Assembly (NCBI RefSeq): GCF_010993745.1
Contig: NZ_WOTN01000001.1
Location: 2,421,235 to 2,485,234, forward strand
Length of the DNA: 64,000 nt
Direction: 5' to 3'
Source of the DNA: Fodinicola acaciae
GTDB lineage: Bacteria; Actinomycetota; Actinomycetes; Mycobacteriales; HKI-0501
Each line of letters starts with the position of its first letter. The stretch's first letter is position 1. Of this stretch, positions 25,250 to 34,972 are shown in pieces. Position numbers and translations under genes: made by a program. The notes beneath the pieces were generated by a model. The model saw only the letters and a program-made list of their open reading frames with translations. It did no database searches and was not told the DNA's origin.

Positions 25250-26824
25250 TCATCTGGCGACTTTCCGCAGCCACCGCGGCAGCGGCACCGGCCCGCCGGT
25301 GCTGCGATAGCGCTTCCGGTAGACCTCCCACAGGTGTCCGAGGAAGAAGGCACCGAAGCGGCCCAGCGCGGCGGCCTGCTCGGCCGGCGATCCGGCGGTG
25401 GCACGGAAGCTGGCCAGTTGGCGCAGGAACCCGGCCATGGTCAGCTTCAGCACACCGGCCGCGACGACCCGTCCGTCGTCGGCGCGCACCTCGGTGACCA
25501 ACCGGGTCGTGTCCGGCCACATGTCCCAGCCGGTGTCGTGCCGGACCGTCTTCACCCCGTGGATCTCCAGGTCACGACCGTTCGCGTCGGTGACCCGCAG
25601 GTCATAGACCATCAGCTTGGTCGGCGGAGTGCCGGTCGGTACGTTCGGCTGCAACGAGGTGTCGACCAGGATGTTGAAGGTGCCTTCGCGGATCGCCAGC
25701 TCGCCGCCGAGCGCCGCGCACCGGACCGTGCCGGAGACCGACGCGACGTGCTCCGGGTCGCGTACGAACCGCGCCGTGTCCTTCACGACGACGTCCATCT
25801 CCAGCGCGAGCCGCGCCGGCCGCCCGGCCGGCGGTCGGTCCAGCCGTACGGTGCCACTCATGACCTCGTGGAAGCTCACCGCGTCCAGCGACGACGTGCT
25901 GCTGACCGCCGGCACCGGCCCCGGCGCCGGCCGCGCGGTCGGGATGCCTTTGCGCGCACACCACGCGCGCGCGTCGCGGATGCCAAGCTCGACCGCGTGC
26001 TCGAAGCTGGACTTGCGGAAGTTGAGCAGATAGTGCAGCGGCACCTCGGCGGAGAGCACGTGCACGGTGACCCGGCGGCCGAACTCACCCGGCCGGCCGG
26101 TGTCGATCGCGGCGTTGCTGCGCTCGATCCGGTCCAGCATCGCCTTCAGCCGCGAGTTGGCGACCGCGTCGATGATGGTGAAGTACGACCCGACGAAGCC
26201 CGGCGGCGTCGTGCCGCGCGTACTCACCGACCAGACGACCCACAGCTCGGTGGCGCCGCGCCGGATCGCTTCCTCCAGATTCGCGTCGCAGGCGAAGACC
26301 GCGTCGATGTAGGTGTCGCCGCCGCTGCGTACCGGCGGAAACCACATCGGCAGCGCGATCGCGGACAGCAGCAGGTCCTCGGTCATCTCGGCCGCCGGCC
26401 GGACCTCGTGCTCCTGCTTGGTGACGTTGAACAGGTTGAAGGTCGCCTCGCGGCCCGTCGCCCGGATGGCGTGCCAGTCCAGGCCGAAGCGTGGCAGCGC
26501 AAACCGGCGCAGGCCGCCGAAGCTCAGCAGCGACGGGCTCCACGGACCGTGCAGGAGGCCGCGTACGTTTGGCGTGCCGGCCAGCAGCGGCTGGTACGCG
26601 CGCCAGTTGTCGGCGATCTCGGTGCCGGTCATCCCCTGGCACCACATCGCCAGGTTCAGCGTGCCGCCGCTCGCGCCGTCGGCCAGGTCGAACTCGATGC
26701 CGGCCTCGTCCAGCCACACCTGCAGCACGCCGGCCTGGTAGGCGACCTTCAGGCCGCCACCTGCCATGATCAGCGCGCGGCGGACCGGCGGGCTGCTCTC
26801 GCCGCGGGGCTTGGGGACCGTCAT
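25250..26824 (-). CDS. Patatin-like phospholipase-family protein
   Basis: A 524-residue protein. The N-terminal patatin domain (about 15-340) has the oxyanion-hole segment MAGGGLKVAYQAG (about 20-32), nucleophile elbow GASGG (about 53-57) and dyad Asp candidate in TYIDAVFA. The C-terminal 180 residues form a beta-rich domain (HEVMSGTVRLD onward) as found attached to lipid-handling GMC proteins. ATG 26824 overlaps the stop of the GMC oxidoreductase gene (ATGA). Predicted lipid acyl hydrolase; lipid class unknown. Confidence 0.85.
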   Translation of the reverse strand: MTVPKPRGESSPPVRRALIMAGGGLKVAYQAGVLQVWLDEAGIEFDLADGASGGTLNLAMWCQGMTGTEIADNWRAYQPLLAGTPNVRGLLHGPWSPSLLSFGGLRRFALPRFGLDWHAIRATGREATFNLFNVTKQEHEVRPAAEMTEDLLLSAIALPMWFPPVRSGGDTYIDAVFACDANLEEAIRRGATELWVVWSVSTRGTTPPGFVGSYFTIIDAVANSRLKAMLDRIERSNAAIDTGRPGEFGRRVTVHVLSAEVPLHYLLNFRKSSFEHAVELGIRDARAWCARKGIPTARPAPGPVPAVSSTSSLDAVSFHEVMSGTVRLDRPPAGRPARLALEMDVVVKDTARFVRDPEHVASVSGTVRCAALGGELAIREGTFNILVDTSLQPNVPTGTPPTKLMVYDLRVTDANGRDLEIHGVKTVRHDTGWDMWPDTTRLVTEVRADDGRVVAAGVLKLTMAGFLRQLASFRATAGSPAEQAAALGRFGAFFLGHLWEVYRKRYRSTGGPVPLPRWLRKVAR

Positions 26825-28500
26825 GCCGCCGGCTCCAGCAGGTGGTCGGTGAACCGTTCCGAGAGCGCCGCGATGGTCAGCGACGGGTTGGCGCCGACCG
26901 GCCCCGGCATCACCGAGCCGTCCACCACGTAGAGGCCGGGGTGACCGAACACTTCGCCGTACGCGTCGACGACGCCGTGCTCCGGGTCGGTCGCCATCGG
27001 CACTCCGCCCAGCGGATGCGGCGAGATGATCCGGTGCATGTGCCGCGTCGGGTTGATCACGAACCGGCCGCCGAGCTGCTCGGCGATCGCGGCCATCGAC
27101 GCCTCCACGCGGGCGAAATAGTCGCGCGAGGTGTCGTCGCACCAGTCCAGCTCCAGCAGGCCCTGCTCCAGCCGCAGCCGGCCGTCGGGAACGTCGCGGC
27201 CCATGCCCAGCAGCGGCAGCGCTCCGGAGGAGAAGCGGCCGTCGCCGACCAGGCCGGCGATCTGCGTACCGATCTGGCTCTGCCGCGGACCGCCGGCGAG
27301 CTTGTGCATCAGCCGTTCCATCGCGAACTTCGCGATCCGCTTGCTCGGCCCGATCACGCCGCCGGTCTCGGCGATCCAGTCCACGAAACCGGGGAAGCCG
27401 CCGTCCTGGATGTAGTAGCCACGACCGTTACCGCCGTCGAGCGTGTCGGGCACGCGGATGGTGCTGGTGATGACCGGACCGGTCGAGGCGTTGAGCGTGT
27501 CGGGACTCTCCAGCACCAGGCCGAGCAGGTCGCCGTTGCCGCAGAACCGGGTACCGAGCGCGGAGCTGAGGTTGGGCAGCGAGTCGCGGTTGCGCAACAG
27601 CAGGTACGTCGAGCCGAAGGTGCCGGCTCCGAGGATCAGCGAACGGCAGCGCAGGACGTGCCGCGGCTGCCGGCCGGAGCCGCGCCGGATCCCCTCGTTC
27701 TCGGCATGATGGCGCACGTAGCGCACCTCGTAGCCGCCATCGACCGGGAAGAACTCCTTGACCTCGCTGCGGTCGTGGATCTCCGCGCCGGCGCGTACGG
27801 CCGCGCTCAGATAGGTGAAGTCGAGGCTGTTCTTCGCGCCGAAGTTGCAGCCGAAGTCGCACTCACCGCAGAGCCGGCAGGACTGCCGCTGCGCGCCGTG
27901 GAGATTGTCCGACGAGTCCGGCACCGCGTCGCCCGGCCGGCCACCCTCGGCGTGGAAGGTGACCGCCAGCGGCGGCCGGAACCAGTCCATCCCCAGCTGG
28001 CCGGCGGCCTTGCGCATCGCCTGTGTCTTCGGCGTACGGTCCGTGTGCGGATACGGGTTGCCGGTGGCGCCGAGCATCTTCTCGGCGCGGTCATACCACG
28101 GCTCCAGGTCCTCCCTGGTCACCGGCCACGACTCGAAACCGCCGGCCGGGCCGGTGTCGCGTACGAACCACCGCTCGTCCTTGCGGAGCATGACGTTGGC
28201 GTAGATCAGCGAGCCGCCGCCGACCCCGCTGGCCACGATCGACTCCAGCCGGCGGAAGGACCAGATGTCGAACAACCCCTGCATGCCTTCGCTGGGGTCC
28301 CAGAAGTTGCGGGCCATCTCGTCCGGCCGGCGCGGGAACGAGCCGGGCGGATAGGTCTTGCCTCGCTCCAGCACGCACACCGACCGGCCGGCCTCGGCCA
28401 GCCGGCAGGCCGCGACCGCGCCGCCGAACCCGGAGCCGACGACGACCGCGTCGACCCACCGCACCGCACCGTCCTGCCCGTGGCCGGATACACGCGCCAT
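26821..28500 (-). CDS. GMC-family oxidoreductase (cholesterol oxidase-like)
   Basis: A 559-residue FAD-dependent oxidoreductase. DAVVVGSGFGGAVAACRLAE is the ADP-binding motif (about 14-33), SGVGGGSLIYANVMLR (about 90-105) is characteristic of cholesterol-oxidase-like GMC proteins, HPLGGVPM carries the catalytic His, and YVVDGSVMPGPVGANPSLTI is the C-terminal GMC signature. An inserted CRLCGECDFGCNFG cluster resembles ferredoxin-type cysteines seen in some family members. It is translationally coupled to the patatin-like gene. It likely oxidises a hydroxysteroid or long-chain alcohol. No signal peptide; ATG 28500 is chosen, GTG 28542 is possible. Confidence 0.88.
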   Translation of the reverse strand: MARVSGHGQDGAVRWVDAVVVGSGFGGAVAACRLAEAGRSVCVLERGKTYPPGSFPRRPDEMARNFWDPSEGMQGLFDIWSFRRLESIVASGVGGGSLIYANVMLRKDERWFVRDTGPAGGFESWPVTREDLEPWYDRAEKMLGATGNPYPHTDRTPKTQAMRKAAGQLGMDWFRPPLAVTFHAEGGRPGDAVPDSSDNLHGAQRQSCRLCGECDFGCNFGAKNSLDFTYLSAAVRAGAEIHDRSEVKEFFPVDGGYEVRYVRHHAENEGIRRGSGRQPRHVLRCRSLILGAGTFGSTYLLLRNRDSLPNLSSALGTRFCGNGDLLGLVLESPDTLNASTGPVITSTIRVPDTLDGGNGRGYYIQDGGFPGFVDWIAETGGVIGPSKRIAKFAMERLMHKLAGGPRQSQIGTQIAGLVGDGRFSSGALPLLGMGRDVPDGRLRLEQGLLELDWCDDTSRDYFARVEASMAAIAEQLGGRFVINPTRHMHRIISPHPLGGVPMATDPEHGVVDAYGEVFGHPGLYVVDGSVMPGPVGANPSLTIAALSERFTDHLLEPAA

Positions 28501-28771
28501 TTCTCCACCCCTGTCGCCTGACCGGGCCGGCGCGTGCGCCACGCCTCCGTCCCGGTCCTTGTCACCTATGACGCGGCAGGGGCTCCCCCTGATACAGCCA
28601 AATCCCCCACCGATGTCCCCGGCGGTCGGGTCCAGGATGCCGCACGGCGGCCGGCCGGGCCCCGAATGTGCCGCTGACCGGTACCAACGGCCCCGATCCG
28701 GTCCGCACGGTCACCGTACGTCCGTGCCGCCACCTCGTGACGCGGGAGCTGTCGGATAGGCTCGGCCGCCT

Positions 28772-30577
28772 ATGGGGACGCAGGCCGAGACGACCGAGAC
28801 CGTACGCACCGAGACCACCGGGTCCGGTCCCGGCGCACCGGCCGGCGGACGCTGGTGGGACATCGGCGCCGTCGTCGCGTACGTGCTGGCCGGCTTCTAT
28901 GTCACCGCGCGGCTGTGGGTCCACCTGCCGGACCGCACGCTCGGCTCCAACCCCAGCGACCAGTCACTGTTCGAGTGGATGCTCGCGCACGGCGCGTACT
29001 TCGTGGCGCACGGCGGCAACCCGCTGTTCTCGGACCGGCTGAACGTGCCGGACGGCGTGAACCTGATGGCCAACACCTCGGTGCTCGGCGTCTCGGTCCC
29101 GCTCGCACCGGTGACCTGGCTGTTCGGCCCGCACGTGACCTTCGCGGTGCTGCTGGTGCTGGGCTTCGCCGGCGCGGCGACCGGCTGGTATTTCCTGCTG
29201 TCCCGGCGGCTGGTCCGGTCCCGCTCGGCGGCCTTCCTCGGCGCCGCGTTCTGCGCTTTCGCGCCAGGGATGATCTCGCAGAGCAACGCACACCTGCACA
29301 TGTCGGTGAGCTTCCTGGTGCCGCTGATCGTCTGGCGTACGCTCGCGCTCACCGACGCGGACTCCGTGCGCCGGTCCGTACGCTCCGGCGTCGTCCTCGG
29401 CCTGCTGATCGCCTGGGAAGCCTTCATCGGCGAGGAGACGCTGCTGTTGACCGCGCTCGGGGTGGGTTCCTTCACGGTACTCATCGCGATCCTGCGGCCC
29501 GACCTGCGGCGCCGGTGGAAGCCGTTCGTCACCGGCCTCGGCGTCGCCGGCGTGCTGGCGGTCGCGCTGCTCGCGTATCCGCTGTGGTTCCAGTTCTTCG
29601 GTCCGCAGGCCTATCACGGGTTGCGGCCGGACATCCAGGAGTACGGCGCGGACCTCGGCGCCTTCCCGGCCTTCGCGCGCGAGTCGCTGGCCGGCACGGC
29701 CGCCGGCGTACGCGGCCTCGCGTCCGGACCGACCGAGGAGAACGCCTTCTTCGGCTGGCCGCTGCTGATCCTCTTCGTCGCTCTGGTGGCCTGGCTGCGC
29801 CGCAACCGTACGGTCATCGCGCTCGCCGTGGTCGCGGTCGTCGCGGCACTGTGCGCACTCGGCCCGTGGGTCCTCTGGCACGGTCGGGCGATCCTGCCGG
29901 GACCGTGGATGCTGATGCGGCACGTGCCCCTGTTCGATTCGATCGTGCCGACCCGCTTCGCGCTCGTCGTCGTGCCGGCGATCGGGATCGTACTGGCCAT
30001 CGCCTGGGACCGCTGGCGATCGACCGCCGCTCTCGCGCCTCGCTCGGTGACGCAGTGGGCCATCCCGATCTTCATCGTCGCCGCGCTCGTCCCGGTCGCG
30101 CCGACACCACTGCCGACCGCCGCGCGGCACCCCGCGCCGGAGCTGATCGCCAGCGGCCAACTCGCCAAACTGGTGCCAGCCGACCGTTCGGCACTGATCC
30201 TGCCGCCATCGCGCTCCGGCATCCCCGACGCCCAACAGTGGGCCGCCGCCGCTGGACTGAGCTTCCGGATCACCCACGGCTATTTCCTCGGCCCGTCCGG
30301 CGACCCGGCCAAACGCTGGGGAATCTTCACGTCGCCGCCGCGGCCTACGTCGACGCTGATCAACTCCGTGTACTCCACCGGCGTGGTCCCGCCCATCACC
30401 CCGGCCATGCGTACGCAGGCGGTGACCGACCTACGATTTTGGCGGGCGGCCGTGATCGTACTGCCGAAAGCCAACCACGAGGACGCACTGAAGCAGGCGA
30501 CCACCGAGCTGGTCGGCTTCTCTCCAAAACGCGTCGGCGACACCTGGCTCTGGGACGTACGCACCCTCGCCTCCTGA
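28772..30577 (+). CDS. Polytopic GT-C-like membrane protein, paralogue of 5289-7049
   Basis: A 601-residue membrane protein with a charged N-terminus (1-30), about ten helices and a soluble C-terminal region (about 455-601). Shared with the protein at 5289-7049: NLMANTSVLGVSVPLAPVTW, SQSNAHLHMSVSFLVPLIVW, FGPTEENAFFGWPLL-like loop, and the ending pattern DLRFWRAAVIVLP. Unlike its paralogue it has no GT2 gene beside it. Function inferred only as a GT-C-like or YfhO-like transferase. Confidence 0.75.
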   Translation: MGTQAETTETVRTETTGSGPGAPAGGRWWDIGAVVAYVLAGFYVTARLWVHLPDRTLGSNPSDQSLFEWMLAHGAYFVAHGGNPLFSDRLNVPDGVNLMANTSVLGVSVPLAPVTWLFGPHVTFAVLLVLGFAGAATGWYFLLSRRLVRSRSAAFLGAAFCAFAPGMISQSNAHLHMSVSFLVPLIVWRTLALTDADSVRRSVRSGVVLGLLIAWEAFIGEETLLLTALGVGSFTVLIAILRPDLRRRWKPFVTGLGVAGVLAVALLAYPLWFQFFGPQAYHGLRPDIQEYGADLGAFPAFARESLAGTAAGVRGLASGPTEENAFFGWPLLILFVALVAWLRRNRTVIALAVVAVVAALCALGPWVLWHGRAILPGPWMLMRHVPLFDSIVPTRFALVVVPAIGIVLAIAWDRWRSTAALAPRSVTQWAIPIFIVAALVPVAPTPLPTAARHPAPELIASGQLAKLVPADRSALILPPSRSGIPDAQQWAAAAGLSFRITHGYFLGPSGDPAKRWGIFTSPPRPTSTLINSVYSTGVVPPITPAMRTQAVTDLRFWRAAVIVLPKANHEDALKQATTELVGFSPKRVGDTWLWDVRTLAS

Positions 30578-30599
30578 CCTCACCCTCTTTGTGGTTGCC

Positions 30600-30659
30600 T
30601 CGAATGTGCAAATGGGGGCCACTTTTGCCGCCGAAAGTGGTCCCCATCTGCACATTCGA
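30600..30659. repeat. 60-bp palindromic hairpin repeat, copy R2
   Basis: Arms TCGAATGTGCA and TGCACATTCGA enclose an inner stem with ATGGGGGCCACTT opposite AAGTGGTCCCCAT. It has the same length and outer sequence as R1 at 12088, with inner-stem bases changed on both sides so pairing is kept. It lies between convergent genes ending at 30577 and 30693, consistent with a bidirectional terminator. Confidence 0.8.
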
Positions 30660-30692
30660 TTCGGAGGGGGCCGCCGGCCACCGCCGCAGGAG

Positions 30693-31541
30693 TCAGCCCT
30701 TGACGGCGCCTTCGCCGACACCTCGAAAGAAAAACCGCTGTAACGCAACAAATAGCACCACAATCGGCAGCAACGCGATCATCGCTCCGGCGGCGATGGT
30801 CCGCGGGTCGGCGGAGAATGTGCTGTGCAGATACGCCAGGCCGACGGTCAGGGTCAGCTTGTCCGGACTCTGCAGCACCAGCAGCGGCCACAGGAAGTCG
30901 TCCCACGCTCCGATGAACGACAGGATCGCCACCACGCTGAGGATGCCTTTCACGCTCGGCAGTCCAATGTGGACCAGGCGCTGCCAGACGTTCGCGCCGT
31001 CGATGATCGCGGCCTCGTCGATGTCCGGCGGGATGGCCATGAAGGCGTTGCGCAGCAACAAAACGTTGAGCGCGCCGATCATGGACGGCAGCGCGACACC
31101 GAGCAGGGTGTCGGCCAGGCCGAGCTTCACGATCGTCTGGAACTGCGAGATGATCGTCACCTCGGCCGGCAGCACCAAAGTCGACAGGAACAGGCCGAAA
31201 ACCAGCTTCCGGCCGCGAAACCTCAGCCGCGCCAGGGCGAAACCGGCGATCGTCGCGCCGACCAGGTTGCCGCCGACGTAGAAAACCGCGACCACGATCG
31301 AGTTCGCGGCAAACTGCCAGACCGGGATCGTACGCGCCACCTCGGCGTAGTTCTGCAGCGTCGGCTGCGACGGCAGAAACCGCAGCGTGGCGGTGAAAAC
31401 GTCCTCGGTCTTGGCCTTCAGCGAGGTGGACAGCTCCCACAGCAGCGGTCCGATGGTGATCGCCAGCACGGCCAACAATGTCAGATAGCGCGCAACGATG
31501 CCGGCCGGCGTCGACTTTCCGAAGGTACGCGAGCGGCTCAT
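30693..31541 (-). CDS. Carbohydrate ABC transporter permease (MalG-type)
   Basis: A 282-residue inner-membrane permease with six helices. The EAA loop reads IDEAAIIDGANVWQRLVHIG (about 188-207), the docking site for an MsmK/MalK-type ATPase. Start codon ATG 31541 overlaps the stop of the partner permease. No ATPase gene is in the operon, as is common in actinobacteria where one MsiK serves many sugar importers. Confidence 0.92.
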   Translation of the reverse strand: MSRSRTFGKSTPAGIVARYLTLLAVLAITIGPLLWELSTSLKAKTEDVFTATLRFLPSQPTLQNYAEVARTIPVWQFAANSIVVAVFYVGGNLVGATIAGFALARLRFRGRKLVFGLFLSTLVLPAEVTIISQFQTIVKLGLADTLLGVALPSMIGALNVLLLRNAFMAIPPDIDEAAIIDGANVWQRLVHIGLPSVKGILSVVAILSFIGAWDDFLWPLLVLQSPDKLTLTVGLAYLHSTFSADPRTIAAGAMIALLPIVVLFVALQRFFFRGVGEGAVKG

Positions 31542-32455
31542 CGGTCGGCCGACCTGTTCAGCCTGGCCAGCGCGATCATCGGGCCGACCGTGATGACGAA
31601 GAGGAAAACGCTGAGCGCGGACGCGTATCCCAACTGGCCGTTGCTGCCCGATGCCGCGCCCTGGATCAGCATCACGATCGACACGTCCTGTCCGCCGACG
31701 CCGCCGGTCGAGCCGCCGAGGATGTAGAGCTCGGTGAAGATCCGCATCGCGTTGACGCAGATCAGTACGGCGACCAGCGTCATCGTCGCACGTACGCCTG
31801 GCACCGTGACCGTCCAGAACCGGCGGACCAGGCCGGCGCCGTCCACCGCCGCCGCCTCGTGCAGGTCACGGCGTACGTTTCCGAGCGCCGACAGGAAAAT
31901 GATCATGTAATAGCCGAGACCTTTCCACACCGTGAGCGCGATGGCACTGAACAACAACAGCCACCGGTCGGTGAGGAAAGGAACCGCGCCGTGGACCAGG
32001 CCGATCGACTGCGCCAGGCCGTTGATCACACCGCGGTCGTCCAGCAGCCACTGCCAGATCAGCGCGACGACGACCGCCGACGCGATCACCGGGAAATAGA
32101 AGACGGTGCGAAAGAAGCCGATGAACGGCAGCTGCTTCTCCACCAGCAATGCCAGCAACAGCGGCAAAAATGTCAGCAGCGGAATGCAGACCACCATGTA
32201 GAGCACGGTGTTGAAGACCGCGTCGTGCAACTGCGGGTCGGCCAGCATCTGCAGGTAATTCCGCAGGCCGACGAACTGGCCGCCGGTGAGCGTACGCACG
32301 TTGCTGAACGACAGCACGAACGTGTTGATCGCCGGCCACAGGCTGAAAATCGCGAGCCACAGCACCGCCGGGATCACCAGGACCCACGGCGTGAACCAGC
32401 GGTGCAGCGACACCGACCGCGACCGAGCGGACGGGTGGCGCCGCGGCAGCGCCAC
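31538..32455 (-). CDS. Carbohydrate ABC transporter permease (MalF-type)
   Basis: A 305-residue permease, six helices, with an EAA loop LHEAAAVDGAGLVRRFWTVT. I use GTG 32455, preceded by AAGGAAG; TTG 32479 or GTG 32473 are possible. Second gene of the operon after the binding protein, and overlapping the MalG-type gene by four bases. Confidence 0.9.
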   Translation of the reverse strand: MALPRRHPSARSRSVSLHRWFTPWVLVIPAVLWLAIFSLWPAINTFVLSFSNVRTLTGGQFVGLRNYLQMLADPQLHDAVFNTVLYMVVCIPLLTFLPLLLALLVEKQLPFIGFFRTVFYFPVIASAVVVALIWQWLLDDRGVINGLAQSIGLVHGAVPFLTDRWLLLFSAIALTVWKGLGYYMIIFLSALGNVRRDLHEAAAVDGAGLVRRFWTVTVPGVRATMTLVAVLICVNAMRIFTELYILGGSTGGVGGQDVSIVMLIQGAASGSNGQLGYASALSVFLFVITVGPMIALARLNRSADR

Positions 32456-32484
32456 CCGTTCTTCCTTCAGCACGGCCAAAGCGC

Positions 32485-33771
32485 TCAGCTACCCAGCAGC
32501 TGGTTGCACTTGGCCACCGCGTTGTCCAGCGCCTGCTTCGCGGTTTGCTTGCCGGTCATGGCCAAGGCGACCTGCTGGCTGAAGTAGGTGTCCATCGCAC
32601 TCGTCCACATCGGCGGAGTGACGTTGACCGCGGTCTTCAGCGACTCGTACGCGAGCACACCGGCGTCGCCGGCCGGCGTGCCGTCGCTCTTGCTGTATGC
32701 CGGGTCCGAGCCGGCCGCCGCCGTGCCCGGCAGGAATCCCGGTGCCAGCTTGATAAACGCCTCCTGGTTGGCGTTGTTCGTCACGTACAGCGCGAAAGCA
32801 AGTGCCAGTGGCGCGTTTTTGCTCTTCGCCGACACCGAAATGCCCTGGACGTACAGCGGCGGCGTGCCGATCGCCTTGCTGGGGACGATCTGCTTGGCCA
32901 GGTTGGGGTTGGTCTGCGCGGTGCTCTGGATGTAGTTACCCGTGCCGGTCGTCCAGCCGACCACCTGCTTCACGAACAGCGCCGAGTTTCCCTCGTAGGT
33001 CTTGGTCAGCACGTCACGCGGCAGATAACCGGCCTTGTACGCGGCGGCGTACTTGTCGACGACGGCGATCGCGGCCGGCGTGTCGAAGACGAACTTCTTG
33101 CCGTCGTCGCTGACGATTTTGGTGCCGGAGTTGACGATGTCGATCAATCCCGGCGCGCGGCTCATCAGGTAGTCCTTGCCGCCGGACCGGTCGTGCATGG
33201 TTTTGGCCTGCGCGATCAGCTCGTCGAGAGTGGTCGGCAGCCTGGCCGGATCGAGACCGTCTTTCTGCAGCAACGCCTTGTTCCAGTAGTTCACGTCGGT
33301 GCCGAGATACCACGGGAAAGCGTACGTGCCGGTGGCCGCCGGATACTTGTACGCGCTCAGGCCGCTCTGCACGTAGTCCTTCGCCAGCGTCGGCACGTTT
33401 TTGGACAGGTCGAGCAATCCGCCGGCCTGCTGCACCGCGTACGCGATGTCCGGCGGCAGGTTGACCACGTCCGGCAGGCTGCCGCTGGTGACCTGGCTGG
33501 AGACCTTGTCCGGATAGCCGTCGCCCGGCTGGTCAATCCAGTTGATCTTCGTGCCGGGGTGCTGGCGCTGGAAATCGGCGACCAGCTTGCTGAAATACGG
33601 CGTGAACTTGTCATTTTTCAGCGACCAGGTCTGAAAAGTGATCTCGCCCTTGAGCGGTCCGCCGGTGGCGACCGCCTGATCCCCGCCGGAGCCGCCGCCG
33701 ATGCCGCACGCGGCGAGGCCGCCGGACAGGAGGATGGCTGCCACCGCGGCGAGCCAGGGTTTGCCGCGCAT
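32485..33771 (-). CDS. Sugar ABC transporter substrate-binding lipoprotein
   Basis: A 428-residue family 1 solute-binding protein. It has a signal peptide with lipobox LAAC (Cys about 21), then the two-lobed binding protein (GEITFQTWSLKNDKFTPYFS, PDVVNLPPDIAYAVQQAGGL). ATG 33771 has GAGAGGAAG upstream. First gene of the importer operon; a LacI-type operator lies 37-52 bp before its start. Ligand probably a beta-linked oligosaccharide, judging from the GH5-like gene in the same regulon. Confidence 0.92.
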   Translation of the reverse strand: MRGKPWLAAVAAILLSGGLAACGIGGGSGGDQAVATGGPLKGEITFQTWSLKNDKFTPYFSKLVADFQRQHPGTKINWIDQPGDGYPDKVSSQVTSGSLPDVVNLPPDIAYAVQQAGGLLDLSKNVPTLAKDYVQSGLSAYKYPAATGTYAFPWYLGTDVNYWNKALLQKDGLDPARLPTTLDELIAQAKTMHDRSGGKDYLMSRAPGLIDIVNSGTKIVSDDGKKFVFDTPAAIAVVDKYAAAYKAGYLPRDVLTKTYEGNSALFVKQVVGWTTGTGNYIQSTAQTNPNLAKQIVPSKAIGTPPLYVQGISVSAKSKNAPLALAFALYVTNNANQEAFIKLAPGFLPGTAAAGSDPAYSKSDGTPAGDAGVLAYESLKTAVNVTPPMWTSAMDTYFSQQVALAMTGKQTAKQALDNAVAKCNQLLGS

Positions 33772-33807
33772 GATTCTTCCTCTCTCGGGACGACGTCCGG
33801 AGGCGGA

Positions 33808-33823
33808 GCTAAACTGATCTAGT
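33808..33823. promoter_or_regulatory. LacI-type operator upstream of the sugar importer
   Basis: GCTAAACTGATCTAGT aligns without gaps to ACTAAATCGCTTTAGT at 34973, sharing 11 of 16 bases including the CTAAA and TAGT half-sites. It lies between the importer operon and the divergent LacI gene. Confidence 0.6.
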
Positions 33824-33931
33824 TGCCGCACTATGGCGCCGCGCACACAGGCCTGTCAAGGCCGTCCGGGCGGTCACGGCGCGTACGATGACCGGGCTCG
33901 GATCTTCACTCGACTCAGCAAAGGGACCCAG

Positions 33932-34948
33932 ATGGCACGGCCGACGATCGGCGACATCGCGCGCCGGTCCGGCGTGTCCAAAGGTGCGGTGTCCTTCGCG
34001 CTCAACGGCCGGCCAGGGGTCAGCGAGGCGACCCGCAGCAGGATCCTGGCGATCGCCGAGCAGATGGGATGGCGGCCGCACAGTGCCGCACGCGCGCTGC
34101 GCGGGTCCAAGGCCAACATGGTCGGCCTGGTGTCCGCGCGGCCGGCCCGTACGCTCGGCGTCGAGCCGTTCTTCGCCCAGATGGTGTCCGGCCTGCAGGC
34201 CGGCCTGTCCACCCGGGGAGTCGGCCTGCAGCTGCTGGTGGTCGAGGACATCGAGGCCGAGGCGGCGGTCTATCGGCGCTGGCGCTCGGAAAACCGTGTC
34301 GACGGCGTGGTGGTGTTCGACCTGCGCGCCCGCGACCCGCGGATCGAGGAGCTGGAGCGCTCGACACTGCCGGCGCTGGTCTTCGGCGGCCCCGGAAAGC
34401 ACGGCTCGCTGCCAAACGTGTGGATCGACGACCGCGAGGCGATGCTGCAGATCGTCGAGTACGTGGCGGCGCTCGGCCACACGCGGATCGCGCACATCGC
34501 CGGCCTGCCGGAGCTGTGGCACACGCAGCGCCGGATCCGCGCGCTCAAAAGCGCGGCGAGCCGGCTCGAGCTGGCCGACGCCCGGTCCTGGCCGACCGAC
34601 TTCAGCGACGCCGAAGGAGCCGCCGCGACCCGCCGGCTGCTGTCCAACCGGCCACGGCCGACCGCGATCGTCTACGACAGCGACATCATGGCGGTCGCCG
34701 GACTCGGCGTCGCGCTGGAGATGGGCCTGCGCGTGCCAGAGGACCTTTCCGTGGTGTCGTTCGACGACTCGCTGCTCGCGCGGCTCATGCATCCGGCGCT
34801 GACCGCGCTGACGCGCGACACTTTCGCGGTCGGCGAGCTGCTCGCGACGACGTTGCTGACCGTCATCGAGGGGGAGGCGATCGCCAGCCTCAAGCTGGCC
34901 ACGCCGCAGCTGGTCGTACGCGAGAGCACGGCGCCGCCGGCCGGTTGA
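33932..34948 (+). CDS. LacI-family transcriptional regulator
   Basis: A 338-residue LacI/GalR repressor. HTH at residues about 5-25 (TIGDIARRSGVSKGAVSFAL), hinge helix near 50-60 (HSAARALRGSKANMVG), and a periplasmic-binding-like sugar domain. ATG 33932 follows AAAGGGA. It lies between the sugar importer and the GH5-like gene, both with matching operators, so it very likely controls uptake and hydrolysis of one oligosaccharide. Confidence 0.93.
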   Translation: MARPTIGDIARRSGVSKGAVSFALNGRPGVSEATRSRILAIAEQMGWRPHSAARALRGSKANMVGLVSARPARTLGVEPFFAQMVSGLQAGLSTRGVGLQLLVVEDIEAEAAVYRRWRSENRVDGVVVFDLRARDPRIEELERSTLPALVFGGPGKHGSLPNVWIDDREAMLQIVEYVAALGHTRIAHIAGLPELWHTQRRIRALKSAASRLELADARSWPTDFSDAEGAAATRRLLSNRPRPTAIVYDSDIMAVAGLGVALEMGLRVPEDLSVVSFDDSLLARLMHPALTALTRDTFAVGELLATTLLTVIEGEAIASLKLATPQLVVRESTAPPAG

Positions 34949-34972
34949 CCGGTGCCGGCACTTGCCGAGATT

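Noticed and set aside
24793-25497. Long rightward open frame of 234 codons
   Set aside because: Pro/Ala/Gly-rich translation from GC-rich repeats, extends antisense into the patatin gene, no domain or ribosome site.
27828-27890. Cys-rich insert in the GMC oxidoreductase as proof of an Fe-S enzyme
   Set aside because: The CRLCGECDFGC spacing is ferredoxin-like but similar inserts occur in flavin-only family members; not enough to claim a cluster.
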